64,000 bases of DNA, taken from Misgurnus anguillicaudatus (Eukaryota > Chordata > Actinopteri > Cypriniformes > Cobitidae). Under the pieces are notes generated by a model. The model had not been told where the DNA came from, did not search any database, and saw only the letters and a program-made list of their open reading frames with translations. Positions within the stretch are counted from its first letter, which is position 1; the number at the start of each line of letters is the position of its first letter. Of this stretch, positions 46,936 to 62,574 are shown one piece after another. Both the position numbers and the translations under genes were made by a program. The DNA is taken from the NCBI RefSeq assembly GCF_027580225.2, contig NC_073340.2:17864001-17928000 (forward strand). The letters run 5' to 3'.

Positions 46936-46980
46936 CTTCGCGCCGAGTGTTTTCGCGCCGCTAGCAGGTGTCTCGCGAGC
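46936..46980 (-). promoter_or_regulatory. E2F-like sites and TCTCGCGAG motif at the dmc1 promoter
   Basis: About 170-215 bp upstream of the dmc1 start codon are CTTCGCGCC (46936-46944), TTTTCGCGCC (46950-46959) and TCTCGCGAGC (46971-46980). TTCGCGCC is an E2F-type site, and TCTCGCGAGA is a known CpG promoter element. Germline genes including meiotic ones are silenced in somatic cells through E2F6/PRC1.6 at such sites, so the cluster is a plausible switch. Occupancy is inferred. Confidence 0.5.
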
Positions 46981-48109
46981 TTGACAGCTGTCATGAACGT
47001 CACGTTTAATCTTTGTTGTTATTGTTGTTTCTAAAGACTTTTCTTTATTTTAATGTACAACCGATATTAAACAGCACTTATGAATGGTACTGAGACAGAC
47101 AAACAAAATGTATATTTTATGTAAATATATTTTTCTGAACAACAAGCAAAGGTCCTTTGGAGGGACATTTTATCTTTTGCTCCGTAAAAATACTGTATCC
47201 ATCATTAATAAATATACGTAATTTACGTAAGATATAAAATACAAAAATAATTCTATTTTGAAAGAATTCTATCAAGTTGTTTTATGGTGACTTTTATTTT
47301 GTAGGACTTCATTGATAAAGGCGCCTTTCAAACTTTTTATGCCAAACTTTTTTCGTCTAAAAGACAAAACACGAATTAGTTTTACAACTGTTTTAGTTAT
47401 TCTGTTATATAAAATATATGATAAAAAAAATACAAAGACCCGGGTGGATTTATTTTTATTCCTGCTGTCATGTGAAACTCACAGGAGTCCCTATTATTGA
47501 CAGTATGTTTTGAACAAGTATTTCTCAAACCCCACAGAGAAATTATACAACGATTCACTTGGACCGTATGGCTTTTGTCTCAGAATGTACACACAACGTA
47601 GTAGCTTTGCATGATCTTCGTTTAACCTGTAAAATACAGGTAGAGAGCCATTTCTAAAGGTTTTAACATTTCTAAATCAAAAACAAGAAATAACTATAAT
47701 CTGAAGACAGAAAATTTCACAATCAGCATTGGGCTTGGTGTACCCTCATTAAAATGCACAGATCTTTGATGAAGTTAATGATTTTCTACAACTTAAGTGT
47801 TGATACAGTACGTTACAATGGCAAATGTTGCACCATAGACTGAACAGTCCCTTGGAAAATATAATGTCTCACGATACCTATAAAAAGGAAAAGGTCAGAG
47901 CTTAAGCCTTCAGTCTATGCATTTTGGTGAGAAAGGCAGAGAGAGAGGGAAGTTCAAAAAAGTCATCATCTCTCCAAGGCAATGACTTTGACCTTGACTT
48001 GATGTTGACCAAACACAGTATCTTCAGTTCCTGCTCCCTCTCTCTTTCCCATTCTTCTGTTTGTCTTCAACCTTAACGATCTGCAAGTTATGTATGTTAC
48101 ATTATGCAA
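46981..48109. other. Intergenic dmc1-tomm22
   Basis: AT-rich sequence between the dmc1 promoter and the tomm22 stop codon. The right part must include the tomm22 3' UTR. I recognise no transposon termini or additional exon. Confidence 0.5.
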
Positions 48110-49295
48110 TCAGAGCTTTCCAGGGGCAGGAGGCATCATTCCAGACATTCCTCCAGACATGCCAGCATTTGGACCCAACAAAATCTGTAAAAGCAGAACA
48201 CAAAGGTATATGTTACTCAAAACAGACACAGAAGAAACATAAAAATGAATGGTAATAAAACATTTCCTCCAAGACAACCAAGGCACCTGTTTACTCTAAA
48301 TTATTCATCTATTCCGAACTGATACAAAGTGTATTTCTACATGAATACATTAATTATGTCACCACTTCTGTCAATGGCCCCTACAACTCATTGGAACGAG
48401 CTAGATACTTAACAGACATTGACCAAGTACATGTCATTCTCACCATGGTGAACAGAAATCAGAATGAATGTTAAACTTGTGAACAATTGATTTAAGTTTT
48501 TATTTTCACTTTAAGTATTTATATACTGTACCTGTCTCTGCTGTTGTAATTGTTGTTGTTCCAGCTGTAACCGCTCCGTTTCAAAGACAACCGGCAGAAC
48601 CAAAATCATAAATGAAGTTGTACCGATCCATAGAGCTGAGCGGGAAAAACTACAGGACAAACACAATCAACAAAACATTATGTGAGGTCTAAAAGGTAAG
48701 AAATTTGCAGTTTATAAAAGCAACCATTATAAATTTATGTCAACTGCGACAAGCTCACCTATAAAGTTTTTTTGCTACAGATAGTGAACACTGTGCAGAT
48801 ACTTCAGCTGCAGATCTCATTGAATCTGGAAACATCTCAGTTAGACCCCAGAGTCTCTCCAGCAATGTTTCATCCAACTGTAAGAAACAATACCACATCA
48901 AATAAGAATTGGGCAGAAACAAGTCTAAATGCATGACACATTGGACCTAATGGCCTCAAACAGGTAACTCAACATTCAAAGGACGTTTAAGCAATCAGGT
49001 ATACTGCACTTGACAGTTGGTGGTTTCCACTGGTAAATATGTAATATTAAAATATGTTTTATATAGTGTATATGAAATGTTAAAGGCATATGAATTCAAT
49101 TTTAATAGATTAAAACGCCATTGCAAAGCTAAACTGCTAGTCTATGCTAACAGTCAAAAAAATATATATATTTTCCTTAGCTTTTTAATCCAAAAATATT
49201 ACCTCTTCATCTTCATCATCTCCCTCTATCTCATCTTCAAGGGATCGTGTCTCCACACGGCCCGAATCTGGAGAGAGTTCCTGGATAGTAGCCAT
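48110..49295 (-). CDS. tomm22: tomm22, mitochondrial import receptor subunit TOM22
   Basis: Four coding exons: 49203-49295, 48759-48877, 48532-48649 and 48110-48184. Total 405 bp, 134 aa, all phases consistent; human TOMM22 is 142 aa. The N-terminus (MATIQELSPDSGRVETRSL) leads into a strongly acidic stretch (EDEIEGDDEDEE) that acts as the cytosolic presequence receptor face. Next comes LDETLLERLWGLTEMFP and the single outer-membrane helix at about 77-96 (WIGTTSFMILVLPVVF). A glutamine-rich segment (LQLEQQQLQQQRQ) and a Gly/Met/Pro intermembrane-space tail (GPNAGMSGGMSGMMPPAPG) complete the protein. TOM22 links receptors to the TOM40 pore and organises the TOM complex. Where human has R before FSR, this copy has S (AGT across the exon 2-3 junction). 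It shares a roughly 1.8 kb upstream interval with maff on the other strand, as expected from human 22q13.1. Confidence 0.95.
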
Positions 49296-51140
49296 TTAAA
49301 ATCTGACAAAAGGTGACTTTACCTAGGTTTCAAATATACCTTTGTAAAAAAAATTGGTGGTCGTTGTTATAACCGGTTATACACGCTCACAACGATTTAG
49401 ATTAACAGAGCACGCATTGAATACCGAGGTCACTTGGGTTACATGTGAGTCGGATGTACTTCCCCGGTGCCCTGCAAGGAAACACACACAATGAGGTAAT
49501 GCGACACCTAGCGACAGGGAGGACTCACTGCATATTATGCTTCTGCGTAGTGAACGATAAAAAGTGTTTCACATTTTTTAAAATCTTTCAAATGTTTGTT
49601 ACATTACTCTTTATAAAAATCTACACTACTGTAGTTCCTAAAAGAGTTCTGCTAAATTCGGGAAAGTTTAACCTTGTCTCACTTTTGCTTTCATTGACGC
49701 AGTTCCCTTTAATTTTATAATTAAGTGTAGGAGGAACTTACACAGAAAACACATTATCACATGGAATAAAACCATGGGGTGGCGAAAAGACGAAAATATG
49801 CCTACTATGGGAGTTTCACAAGGTTGTTGACAGATTTGTGTATGCGTGTATGTGTCTGCTAAGGTCCCGCCCTCATTCTTAAAGCCTTGAGTCATCGTGT
49901 GTGTGTTTTTTATGAATGAAAGGATCCAGCCCGCGGACGGTGGAGTGATTCCGGGAAAAAGGCGTTTTGCTCTATAGTCCGTCTAAACACGGGCCGAATT
50001 GTGATAACGTATGTTATTTGAAATCTCGGGACGGCGGTGATAATCGTGGACTTCGCTATCCGGCGACTTGTGAAATAAAGCAAGCAACACAAGGCAAGAT
50101 TTTCTAATTTCTCCTTTCGGTATTTGTTTACACTAAGGAAACGGGGGGTGTTAGCCAACCTGCTGTAGTGCACGCAGTTTTAAAAATAATAACCTCCATT
50201 TATAACATTATGTAATATATTTGTGCTTTCAGAGTTGATTTAAAGTCATATTTGATAAATTCCAACAGTATTAGTCAACATAAACGTCAGTATGGCGCGT
50301 GTTTTTATCATGACACGAGCTGTAGCACCGAGCTAACGCGAAATAAGGAAATAGCCGCTAAGATGTTGACGGCTGGGGTTGTGAAAGATACTAAGAAGTG
50401 TTTTCACTAAAATATTAATATTTATATTGAATAAGTAATTATATATATTCTTAGGAATTTTATATAACAGCGTAAGTTGTTTTTATGAGAAATGTCAAGT
50501 CAGCAAGGTCTTGCTTTGAACGTATGTCAAAAACGAGTTGTCAAGTCGTTACACACCCTTACTATGTTTTAAGTCACATGTTTAAAAAAAAATGTTTTTA
50601 ATTTTCGCTAAAAGAAATTGTGTAACTTGTTACCTAATCATTGTAATAGTAAACTCCAACTGGTGGCGTACACCAAATGTTTTATTTAAGTTAGGTTTTA
50701 AACTAACTTAGCTGTAAATTTTAATATAAGTAAGAATATATTTCTGTTGAGAACTTTATAAACGATGTAAAACTGTGAATGTGAAAGTAAAGGCTGCTTG
50801 AGACAGGAATGGAGGACTTGTGCTGAATCACGGTGACGGTGTTAAAACGCTGCTTACAGGCGCTCGGTTATTTCAGTCGTCCTGCCCACACATGACTGGA
50901 AACTCGTGGTCAGCACACAGCAGCGTTTACTTCTCCATATGGACTTTGACCATTCACCATTTACTTAAAAAAATAACACGAGATCAAACCTAGTTTTAAC
51001 AAATTAAAGTGAAAATTGACGGTTCATGAGCTTTCAAAATATTTAGGCTCGTAAGCAAGAAACAACCCTTAGATAAGACATTGTCTGATGTTCTGCTTTT
51101 CATTCCATTTACAGGTTTCAGGGATAAATAAAACCAGACA
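49296..51140. other. tomm22/maff divergent promoter region
   Basis: Intergenic interval between two genes transcribed away from each other. About 49900-50080 is CpG-rich (CCCGCGGACGG, CGGGACGGCGG, CCGGCGACTTG) and is the best candidate for maff exon 1 and promoter. An AP-1/half-MARE TGAGTCA lies at 49888-49894. The first, non-coding maff exon could not be delimited, but an acceptor precedes coding exon 1 at about 51117. No transposon is obvious. Confidence 0.45.
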
Positions 51141-53085
51141 ATGACTTCAGACGGCAGAGCTAGTAAAGCTCTCAAGGTAACTTAACAATCACTTACCGAC
51201 AAAAATATTATCACGAGCCCATTTAATATCAGAGGATACATGTAGAGTAATGCTATGTCCCATTCACAATGACAGGTTATGCCTCATTTAAAGGAGTAGT
51301 TCACCCAAATATGAAAATACTTTTATAATTCACATGCTATCACAGTACATGACTTTATTTCTTTAGTTAAACACACTTCTATATTAAAATCCCATCATGT
51401 TATCTTGTAAAAGAAGCTCCAAACAGCACATTTATTATTAATGTGACTTCAGTGAATTAATATATATCTTCTGAGAGAAAATGCTTCATATGGAAACATA
51501 CAGATCAAAGTGTTAAATTCCATTATTGCACCACATCAGTAACGTCGAATCTAATTGGTTCTTGTCAATCTCGTAACTAAACAAGAATATGACAACTATT
51601 CACAGTACACGCAGGAATGCATATTTGGGTGAACGTTTCCTTTTGTTACGTCAGCACAGACTATAAAATGAGTATATGATTTATTTTTACTTCCTTCCTT
51701 ATAAAAAGAAAAATTGAAACTTGAAATAGATCATCCATATCTATTTCAACAAGCTGTAGTTAAGTTAAATTAACATCACTCCACACAATATAATAAAATA
51801 TACAATAATAGTGAGCAGGTTTTATCTAAGCCTGGTCATGTCCCATGATTTGCTACTTGCTAGTCAGTGACAGATGAGTTAAGGGCGAGTCAGTATCCGA
51901 GTCTATAATTAAAAATGCATATCTACCAAAGGTTAGTTTAACATTTAGGAGTACTTTATAGCTTTAAAGGACAAGTTCGGTATTTTGCACTTGGAGCCCT
52001 GTTTTCAGATTGTTTGTGATGAAGTCGAACGGTTTTGACTGAGGTTTGGACTTGTGGTGCGGGCTCGAGAATTTTCGTTTTTTTGTTGTGTCACCCCTCA
52101 CCTCTGCAGTGGCTGCATGGGTGCACTGGAACAATCCTTCCTAAAATGCATTATACTTTCGTTTAAAAAGACGTGAAACTCACCGAGTGGTCAGGGGTGT
52201 TCACTGATATGCTCACACAAAAATCGCTGAAAAAGATGCTTTCCAACAGGTGTTTTAGCATTCGTTGTAAACTTGTGGACCTATTTTTCCAAACGCCTCA
52301 CACCCGTACATTCTTCCGTTGAGAGCCTGAATAATATACACTCCAGACCAGTTGGTGTCGATAATCCACCAATTTGAGCATATCAGTGAACACCCCTGAC
52401 CACTCGGTAAGTTTCACGTCTTTGTAAAAGAAAGTTTAATGCATTTCAGGAAGGATTGTTCCAGTGCACCTATAGTGCCATTGTAGAGGTGGGAGGTAAT
52501 ACAACAAAAACCCAAAACCGTTCTACTTCATCATAAACAATCCGAAAACAGGGCTCCAAGTGCAAACCACCGAACTTGTCCTTCAAATCTAATTCACAAC
52601 TAGACGAGTAACATGTAAACTAAACTGTCCCATGCTTTCAGGTAAAAAGGGAATGTGGCGAGAACGTTCCAGTGCTGAGCGACAGTGAGCTCATGTCGCT
52701 GTCAGTGCGCGAGCTGAACTTGCACCTGCGTGGTTTGTCACGGGACGAGGTGCAGAAGCTGAAACAGAGGAGACGTACGTTGAAAAACCGGGGCTATGCA
52801 GCCAGCTGCCGGGTGAAGCGCGTGTCCCAGCGTGAGGCCTTGGAGCAGCAAAAGAAGGAGCTCCAGCGGGAAGTGGAGCGGCTGGGAGCGGAAAACGCAG
52901 GCATGCGGCGGGAATTGGAAGGATTGGGGGCCCGCCTCGCTGCTTTGCAGCGCTTCGCTCGAGGTTTGGAGTCTGGGGGAGCCAGTTTACTGGCCGCCAC
53001 GCCTCGCCTGAACACGGCCTCCGTCATAACCATAGTGAAGACGCCGCAACAGGTGCACGCCTCTAGAGAGCAGGGAGCATCCTAG
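51141..53085 (+). CDS. maff: maff, small Maf bZIP transcription factor
   Basis: Two coding exons, 51141-51176 and 52642-53085 (159 aa). The join encodes SKALK-VKREC. V-K-R-E at 13-16 is a sumoylation consensus shared by small Mafs. The extended homology region follows ([20 protein letters not shown]), then the basic region ([20 protein letters not shown], 53-72) and a leucine zipper from about 76 to 112. It ends with a serine/alanine-rich tail that includes ASVITIVK. There is no transactivation domain, as usual for MAFF/MAFG/MAFK. They act as homodimer repressors or with CNC partners (NFE2, NRF2, BACH) at MARE/ARE sites. MAFF rather than MAFG/K is favoured by position next to tmem184b, tomm22 and dmc1, all at human 22q13.1. 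The second exon is strikingly GC-rich against AT-rich surroundings. The single intron holds a foldback MITE. Confidence 0.92.
51964..52586. mobile_element. Foldback TTAA MITE, copy 2
   Basis: Starts TTAAAGGACAAGTTCGGTAT at 51964 and ends GAACTTGTCCTTCAA, with the right TTAA mutated to TTCA. Inverted arms contain AACGGTTTTGACTG and, at the right, AAAACCGTTCTACTTCATCA. It lacks about 220 bp of the middle of copy 1 (34691-35532). It ends 55 bp before the maff exon 2 acceptor. Confidence 0.7.
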
Positions 53086-54545
53086 GGCGCAGTGGCACCA
53101 CACTCATGGATACACAGACACATATAGGTACACAGTATGATCACACAGGACCACGTTTGCTCGGTTGCACAGAACTATTTGCAGCGATTTCTAAAGTTAT
53201 TTATACTTGCATATAAAGGAGCAAAAACACGCCAGTTGGGAAACAGTTTTATTTTGGACTGTTAAATTTACTTACACACACATATACGCAGACATACAGT
53301 ATATACTGTATGTATACATCATACAGTCTAATATATGTTGTGCTGGACTCATTATGACAAGTGTATACATCTGCATAAAGCTATAGCTAATGATATGATA
53401 CCATTAGGCTACTTTTTTATGCCTGTGTTGATATTAATATGCTTTCTGGGTGTCCATACATGTTGGCAAGTCGTAACACAATTTCTTCACTAGACTAATG
53501 TGTGAGCTTGACTCATCATGTGTGACCACTGAAATTTCAGAAGCTGGTTAGTTTTGCTGGAGTGTCTCCATGGTATTTATTAATCATGGGATGTTATGTT
53601 AATGCAGATCTATTAATACATGCCATTTCTATATTTTATTGTTTGTATAAAAGACAAATGTTCAACAACAGACATAAAAGCTATTTTATTTGTGTTTAAG
53701 ACAGAAATGTTGAAGGTAATCTGTGCTGTGATTGGTCTAAATACTACTTCTATTTGACTAGCTTGGGGTCATTCTTAATTATTGTAATGGGTTTTGACGT
53801 GAGTATTTTTTTTTGTAACGTTTACTTGTCGTAATGAGTAGTTTAGTAATGGTAAAGTATACGGCCCCATTGCTTTTAACTCGATTCAGTACGTGCAAGG
53901 GTCATATTCGTCCTAATATTAGAGCAGCTTGTTTGTAGTGGTATTTGTGTATTTAAAACCAAGACCATATATATATATATATATATATTATTTGCTATTT
54001 ATGATTTAAAAAAAACTTCTCTGAATATTTTGAACAGTTGGAATATTTGGAAAATCCCATCAGAAGGAAAGTGGCGAAGGGAAATTTGAGCAAGATGTGA
54101 AAATAGAGGACAAAGAGGAAGCGGGGAGGCGAAATGGGAAGTGAGCAATTACAGTACAGCTCACTTGGGAGGTAGATGAAGGATTAGAAAGTGACAGAGG
54201 GAATATGAAAGACAGAAATGAGGTTATCACATGTATGTCACATCAACTCGTGGTTGTCAGGAAGGTTCTTGCCAACTACAAGCCTGCTTTAGAGGTTATA
54301 CTGTAAGATCATTTTAAACATGATATCTCTGGTGATTTTTAAATAAATGTATTTAGCTATGTCATCAGTACTGAGAATCATCTAACTTGTGCCCGTGACA
54401 CGTTTGCTTGCCAAATGTGTCCAATGTTTTGTAAAAGTGTAAAGCACAAAAATGTTGTTTGTATTTATTAGCTGTATTTTTCTATGGTAAATTCATTGTC
54501 TATTTTATATCATTTAATTGAAATAAATGTTGTATATATTGTACA
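53086..54545 (+). other. maff 3' UTR with (AT)n tract
   Basis: Downstream of the maff stop. Contains UAUUUAU-type AU-rich motifs (for example near 53576 and 54460), an (AT)n microsatellite at about 53967-53990, and a poly(A) signal AATAAA at 54522-54527. AU-rich elements fit the fast mRNA turnover of an inducible factor. No other gene seen. Confidence 0.6.
54522..54527 (+). terminator. maff poly(A) signal
   Basis: AATAAA followed by a TGTTGTATATATTGTAC GU/U-rich stretch, about 1.4 kb downstream of the maff stop codon. Confidence 0.55.
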
Positions 54546-54584
54546 TAAAATTATATGCGTTCAGTGAGTAAAATCTGCAGGAAC

Positions 54585-55500
54585 TGTTCATGTATAGCTC
54601 AGTGGTAAAGCATTGCGTTAGAAGGTCATAGGTTGACAGTTGACACACAGACTGATAATATATACGGGTGATTCTCACGAAATCCAGACTTAAAAGGTGT
54701 CCAGCATCAGATTTTTTTAAAAAGCCCTTGAAGCCAATTTTTTATTTATTTTTTGCACATATAAGATTAAGGTCTAAACTTACTATAACCATTATTTACA
54801 TTTTTAGATTATCATTATCAAAAATTCTCATTACCGCAACATTACATTAAATATATTCATTTACAAACTCATGTTTCGGTAATGAGACCTAAAAAGTTGT
54901 AGGTACTATAACAAACAAAATTTCAACTTTTATCTGGAGAGAAAAATTAAGAAATGCTTACCTGGTAGCCATCTTGAGTGTCACAGTCAATTATGTCTCT
55001 TCAAACAATTTTTTTATTTTTAAATGTTAGTTCCTTGAGGCCTTAACCAATGATTGAAAATTGTTGCAGAGGAGGAGAAATTTTTCTTGGACACATTTAT
55101 ATTCCTTATTATTGTCTCTACATTAACCAATGATCACCAAATATCACATGTTTCTTTACTGTAAATGTTTATAGTATTACATGCACTGAAGCTTTTTATT
55201 TTTTAGATTTTTTCATTATAAATATTTCCATGTCAAAGAACCCAAATCCAGTCATGGACACGTTGCGGTAATGACAATTTCCCCCTTAAATGTGGAAAAA
55301 AAATTGGGCATTTAAAAACAAAGAAGAGATGTATATAACTGTATGCTTCTTATTTTGATACTCTTACTTTGCCTTTACTTCTTTTATCAAAATGTTTCAA
55401 GACACCTCATAAGTCTAATTTCGCGAGAATCACCCATACCTTATATACGGCTCTATAAGTCGCTTTGGATAAAAGCGTCTGCCAAATGCATAAATTTAAG
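54585..55500 (+). mobile_element. tRNA-derived SINE, split by a MITE
   Basis: The left part has a tRNA-like A box (GTATAGCTCAGTGGTAAAGC) and B box region (AAGGTCATAGGTTGACAG). The right part, from 55440, has AAGTCGCTTTGGATAAAAGC and GTCTGCCAAATGCATAAATT, the conserved tail of fish SINEs of the HE1/DANA type. The 54666-55435 MITE sits exactly between them. Not a functional tRNA gene. Confidence 0.7.
54666..55435 (-). mobile_element. MITE with GGGTGATTCTC ends, copy 2 (inverted)
   Basis: 770 bp, flanked by ATAC on both sides (54662-54665 and 55436-55439). It is in the opposite orientation to copy 1 (42738-43531): the end TAATTTCGCGAGAATCACCC is the reverse complement of copy 1's start. It interrupts a SINE. 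Confidence 0.75.
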
Positions 55501-57040
55501 ACAAAATATACATACAGAATTATTTATTGTTTCATAGATATTTGTCAGAGCATCAAAGGGAAAAAAAGAAGCGTAATTGACATTGTAATACATAATGCTC
55601 TGTTTAAAATAACATGACGGTACAAAGAAAATATAGACTTTTCTTAGTGTTACTACAAAATCGGTTTCCACAAAATATTGTAGTTCAAACGTAACAGGAC
55701 TTTCTATGCCTTTAATTATCACTTAAGCCTCAACTCTGAATAACGTGAGAAAATACATATATCGCTTGCCAAAATATATACTGTACTAGAATATTTGGAA
55801 TTCACCTAAATATACAAAATCTGCTTAGTGCAATAACATCTATATTAAAAAGAAATTCTTTTTTAAGAAAGAATAAACTGTAAAACTATAGCACACTAAT
55901 AAGCAGGTACCATACAAACTCATACTTGGTTTCAGCTGCTTTGTTTTCAAACTGGCCTACATAGTACCAATAAAAGCATAGGACAGCAGTTAATATGTAA
56001 CACCAAAACACCATATAACCAACCACAAGCATAAAGTTAGCTTGTTAAGGGCCTAGTGCTATCTTAACATATATGCAATATGCAACGACGGGTGCTTCTA
56101 AAGAATGGGAGACTTTGGTGTGGCTCTCATAGGGTCAGTGATAACAGGCGTGTCCGATAAAGATAAGCAACGTGTGTGTGTAACTGTGTGAAATGTGAGA
56201 TATGCCTCCCTCTAGTGGGGCGATCACAAAAAGTGCCTTTTAAATTGTTTTCAAGTTGTTACTTATTCACACACATAACGATAAACGGCATTTTTAGGAA
56301 CAAGCTAGCGTACCCTGAGCGGAGCATACCCTTAATCTATATTCCTCAGCTAACTTAGTGTCATCACACCAGGCAAATAATGCCCCAATTACACCCTTAT
56401 AGTTCAGACAGCTAAGCATTGCTCACTCCTATCCAAGCCTATATACAGCAGATTTCTATAAATCTATAATCTTATGGACCATCAACCCCTTTTTGTACCG
56501 TCCCTCGATTCAGTCAAAACAACAGCAGCATGTTACAAAGAGCCGACAGTCACTCCACCCTCACTGTACTCTCTCATTGCAGCCACACCTTCCTTTTAAA
56601 TCACTGGGGAAGCTATAAACACTGTTGAAACTTAGAAGGAAAGGTGCACTTGAACGCAAACAAAAAACAAAGGAAAGTAACTGTGCCAAATTTCCGCCGG
56701 ACCTGCGCCGTAGTCGAATACACTCTTTATAAATATGTTGGGATGTTCAAACACCCCTTATGTAAAACTACACACTTTAAAAAAATACATCGATTTCAAA
56801 AGTTTGGCTACAAATATCCAAGTATAGCTGAATGTAGTATTTAACAACATTAAACGTACAAAGCGCAGAAGTCGTCACAACTAGCAAGTACAAGCAGCTT
56901 AAAATCCATACTATACTGCACTATATCCATTAACTACTAGCTTAAGATGGTCCTTTAATAACTTGCACCTATGTTAACGTAACATCGCTGTTACACGGTC
57001 CCTTAGTAGGTACCTTTGCTTAGGACAAAGGGTGATTGAA
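55501..57040 (-). other. tmem184b 3' UTR region
   Basis: About 1.5 kb left of the tmem184b stop codon without a recognisable gene or transposon end. A minus-strand poly(A) signal (TTTATT on the plus strand) at 55523-55528 makes a 3' UTR of about 1.5 kb likely. Confidence 0.45.
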
Positions 57041-61208
<4,168 letters not shown>

Positions 61209-61457
61209 CTATATAAACTAATAAATGTAAATAAATATAAAATAAAATACAAGACCACTAAAATGGCTAGATAAAGGTTTGTTCTACAGTAACAACATTT
61301 AGTAGTGAAAATGTTACATAAAAAAGTTAAAAGCAGCAGTCACGTAAAAGATGGTTTCTGCTTTAATCCCTTCAACAGTGTAATCAAACACTAACAAAAG
61401 ACTTAAAATCTAAAAAAAAAAAAAAAGGCAAAGCGGTCCACAATGAAATGTCCCTTG

Positions 61458-61814
61458 TAGGGATGCATGTCAATTGATCGCGATTGATCTGTGGCAGAGT
61501 GGAGGTTTTTGTTTGCATCGTGTGTGTGTGTGTGCTGTGTATAATGGCTTTGTATGGTTGAGTGCACACACATGCATGTATATATTTAAGCAATGTTTAC
61601 ATATGTATATACATTTGTATATTTATGTATAATTTATATTATATATAAATATAAATACTTAGTATATAAATATATTTTTTTCTTAAAATTATACATGCAT
61701 GTGTGCATATTTATATATACATAATTATTATACACAGTTCACACACATATATGATGTAAACAAAAACCTTTATTCTGCTATAGATTAATCGCGATTAATT
61801 GATATGCATCCCTA
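61458..61814. mobile_element. hAT MITE with perfect 8-bp TSD (GTCCCTTG)
   Basis: Inverted ends TAGGGATGCATGTCAATTGA and AATTGATATGCATCCCTA, with an ATCGCGATT subterminal block on both sides. Target duplication GTCCCTTG at 61450-61457 and 61815-61822 is exact. The centre is an expanded (TG/TA) stretch. In the first tmem184b intron of the window. Confidence 0.9.
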
Positions 61815-62154
61815 GTCCCTTGTGATTATCAGCCCATGTTACAATAGCAAAAATGTGATCTCTCCTACAACAGAGATTACAGAACAGAGGAGTCTCACCC
61901 CTTCGTCTGCCTATAATAAAATAATTCATACTAGTTAGTAATATTTTTACATGGAAAAGATTTAGCATTGTGTGGATATCAGCTGTATTCATAAATAAAA
62001 AAAGAACACAAAACACAATTATGTTTATGCAATAAATGCAAATTATTAATGCAAATTATTTTTTAGGACAAAATCTTCATTCAAGTCTCTGTTTTATCAT
62101 TTTCTTTATTTCCAACAATAAAGCCCTAAAACAGAGAAATAGTCCCCTGCCATA

Positions 62155-62574
62155 TAGGGCTGGGTAAAAATATCGATTCATCAATGCATTGCAATTATTT
62201 GTTTCTCAATTCAATATCGATTCATCAAATCCTATGAATCGATTCAGCCCCCCCGGCAAGTGGCGCCGCTGTTGGCAACACTCTAGTGAGAGCGTTCAGC
62301 GTTGTACAAGACGCGCTTTATCAAAACAGAAAGATCAAAGATGGCAAACAGCAGCACTTCTTTCAAGCCTTCACCATCAACGTGATCAAACAGTAATACT
62401 ACACACATTATTTAAAAATATACTCAGGTACTTAATTGCTTGTGTATTTACTTATTATTGAATCGATATTGAAATAAGTAAATCAATACTGAATTGAATC
62501 GAATCGAATTGAATCGAAGCCTCAAGAATCGAAATTGAATCGAATTGTGAAATTCCTAACAATACCCAGCCCTA
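62155..62574. mobile_element. hAT MITE with perfect 8-bp TSD (CTGCCATA)
   Basis: Ends TAGGGCTGGGTAAAAATATC and AATACCCAGCCCTA are inverted. Subterminal GAATCGATT/AATCGAATC blocks repeat many times inside. Target duplication CTGCCATA at 62147-62154 and 62575-62582 is exact. It was inserted into an older foldback MITE. Confidence 0.9.

Noticed and set aside
49888..49894. MARE for maff autoregulation
   Set aside because: Only a core TGAGTCA is present, without the TGC...GCA flanks that small Maf proteins need; could be an ordinary AP-1 site or chance.
54588..54640. A tRNA gene
   Set aside because: A and B box-like sequences are present, but no cloverleaf can be completed and the fish SINE tail follows after the inserted MITE.
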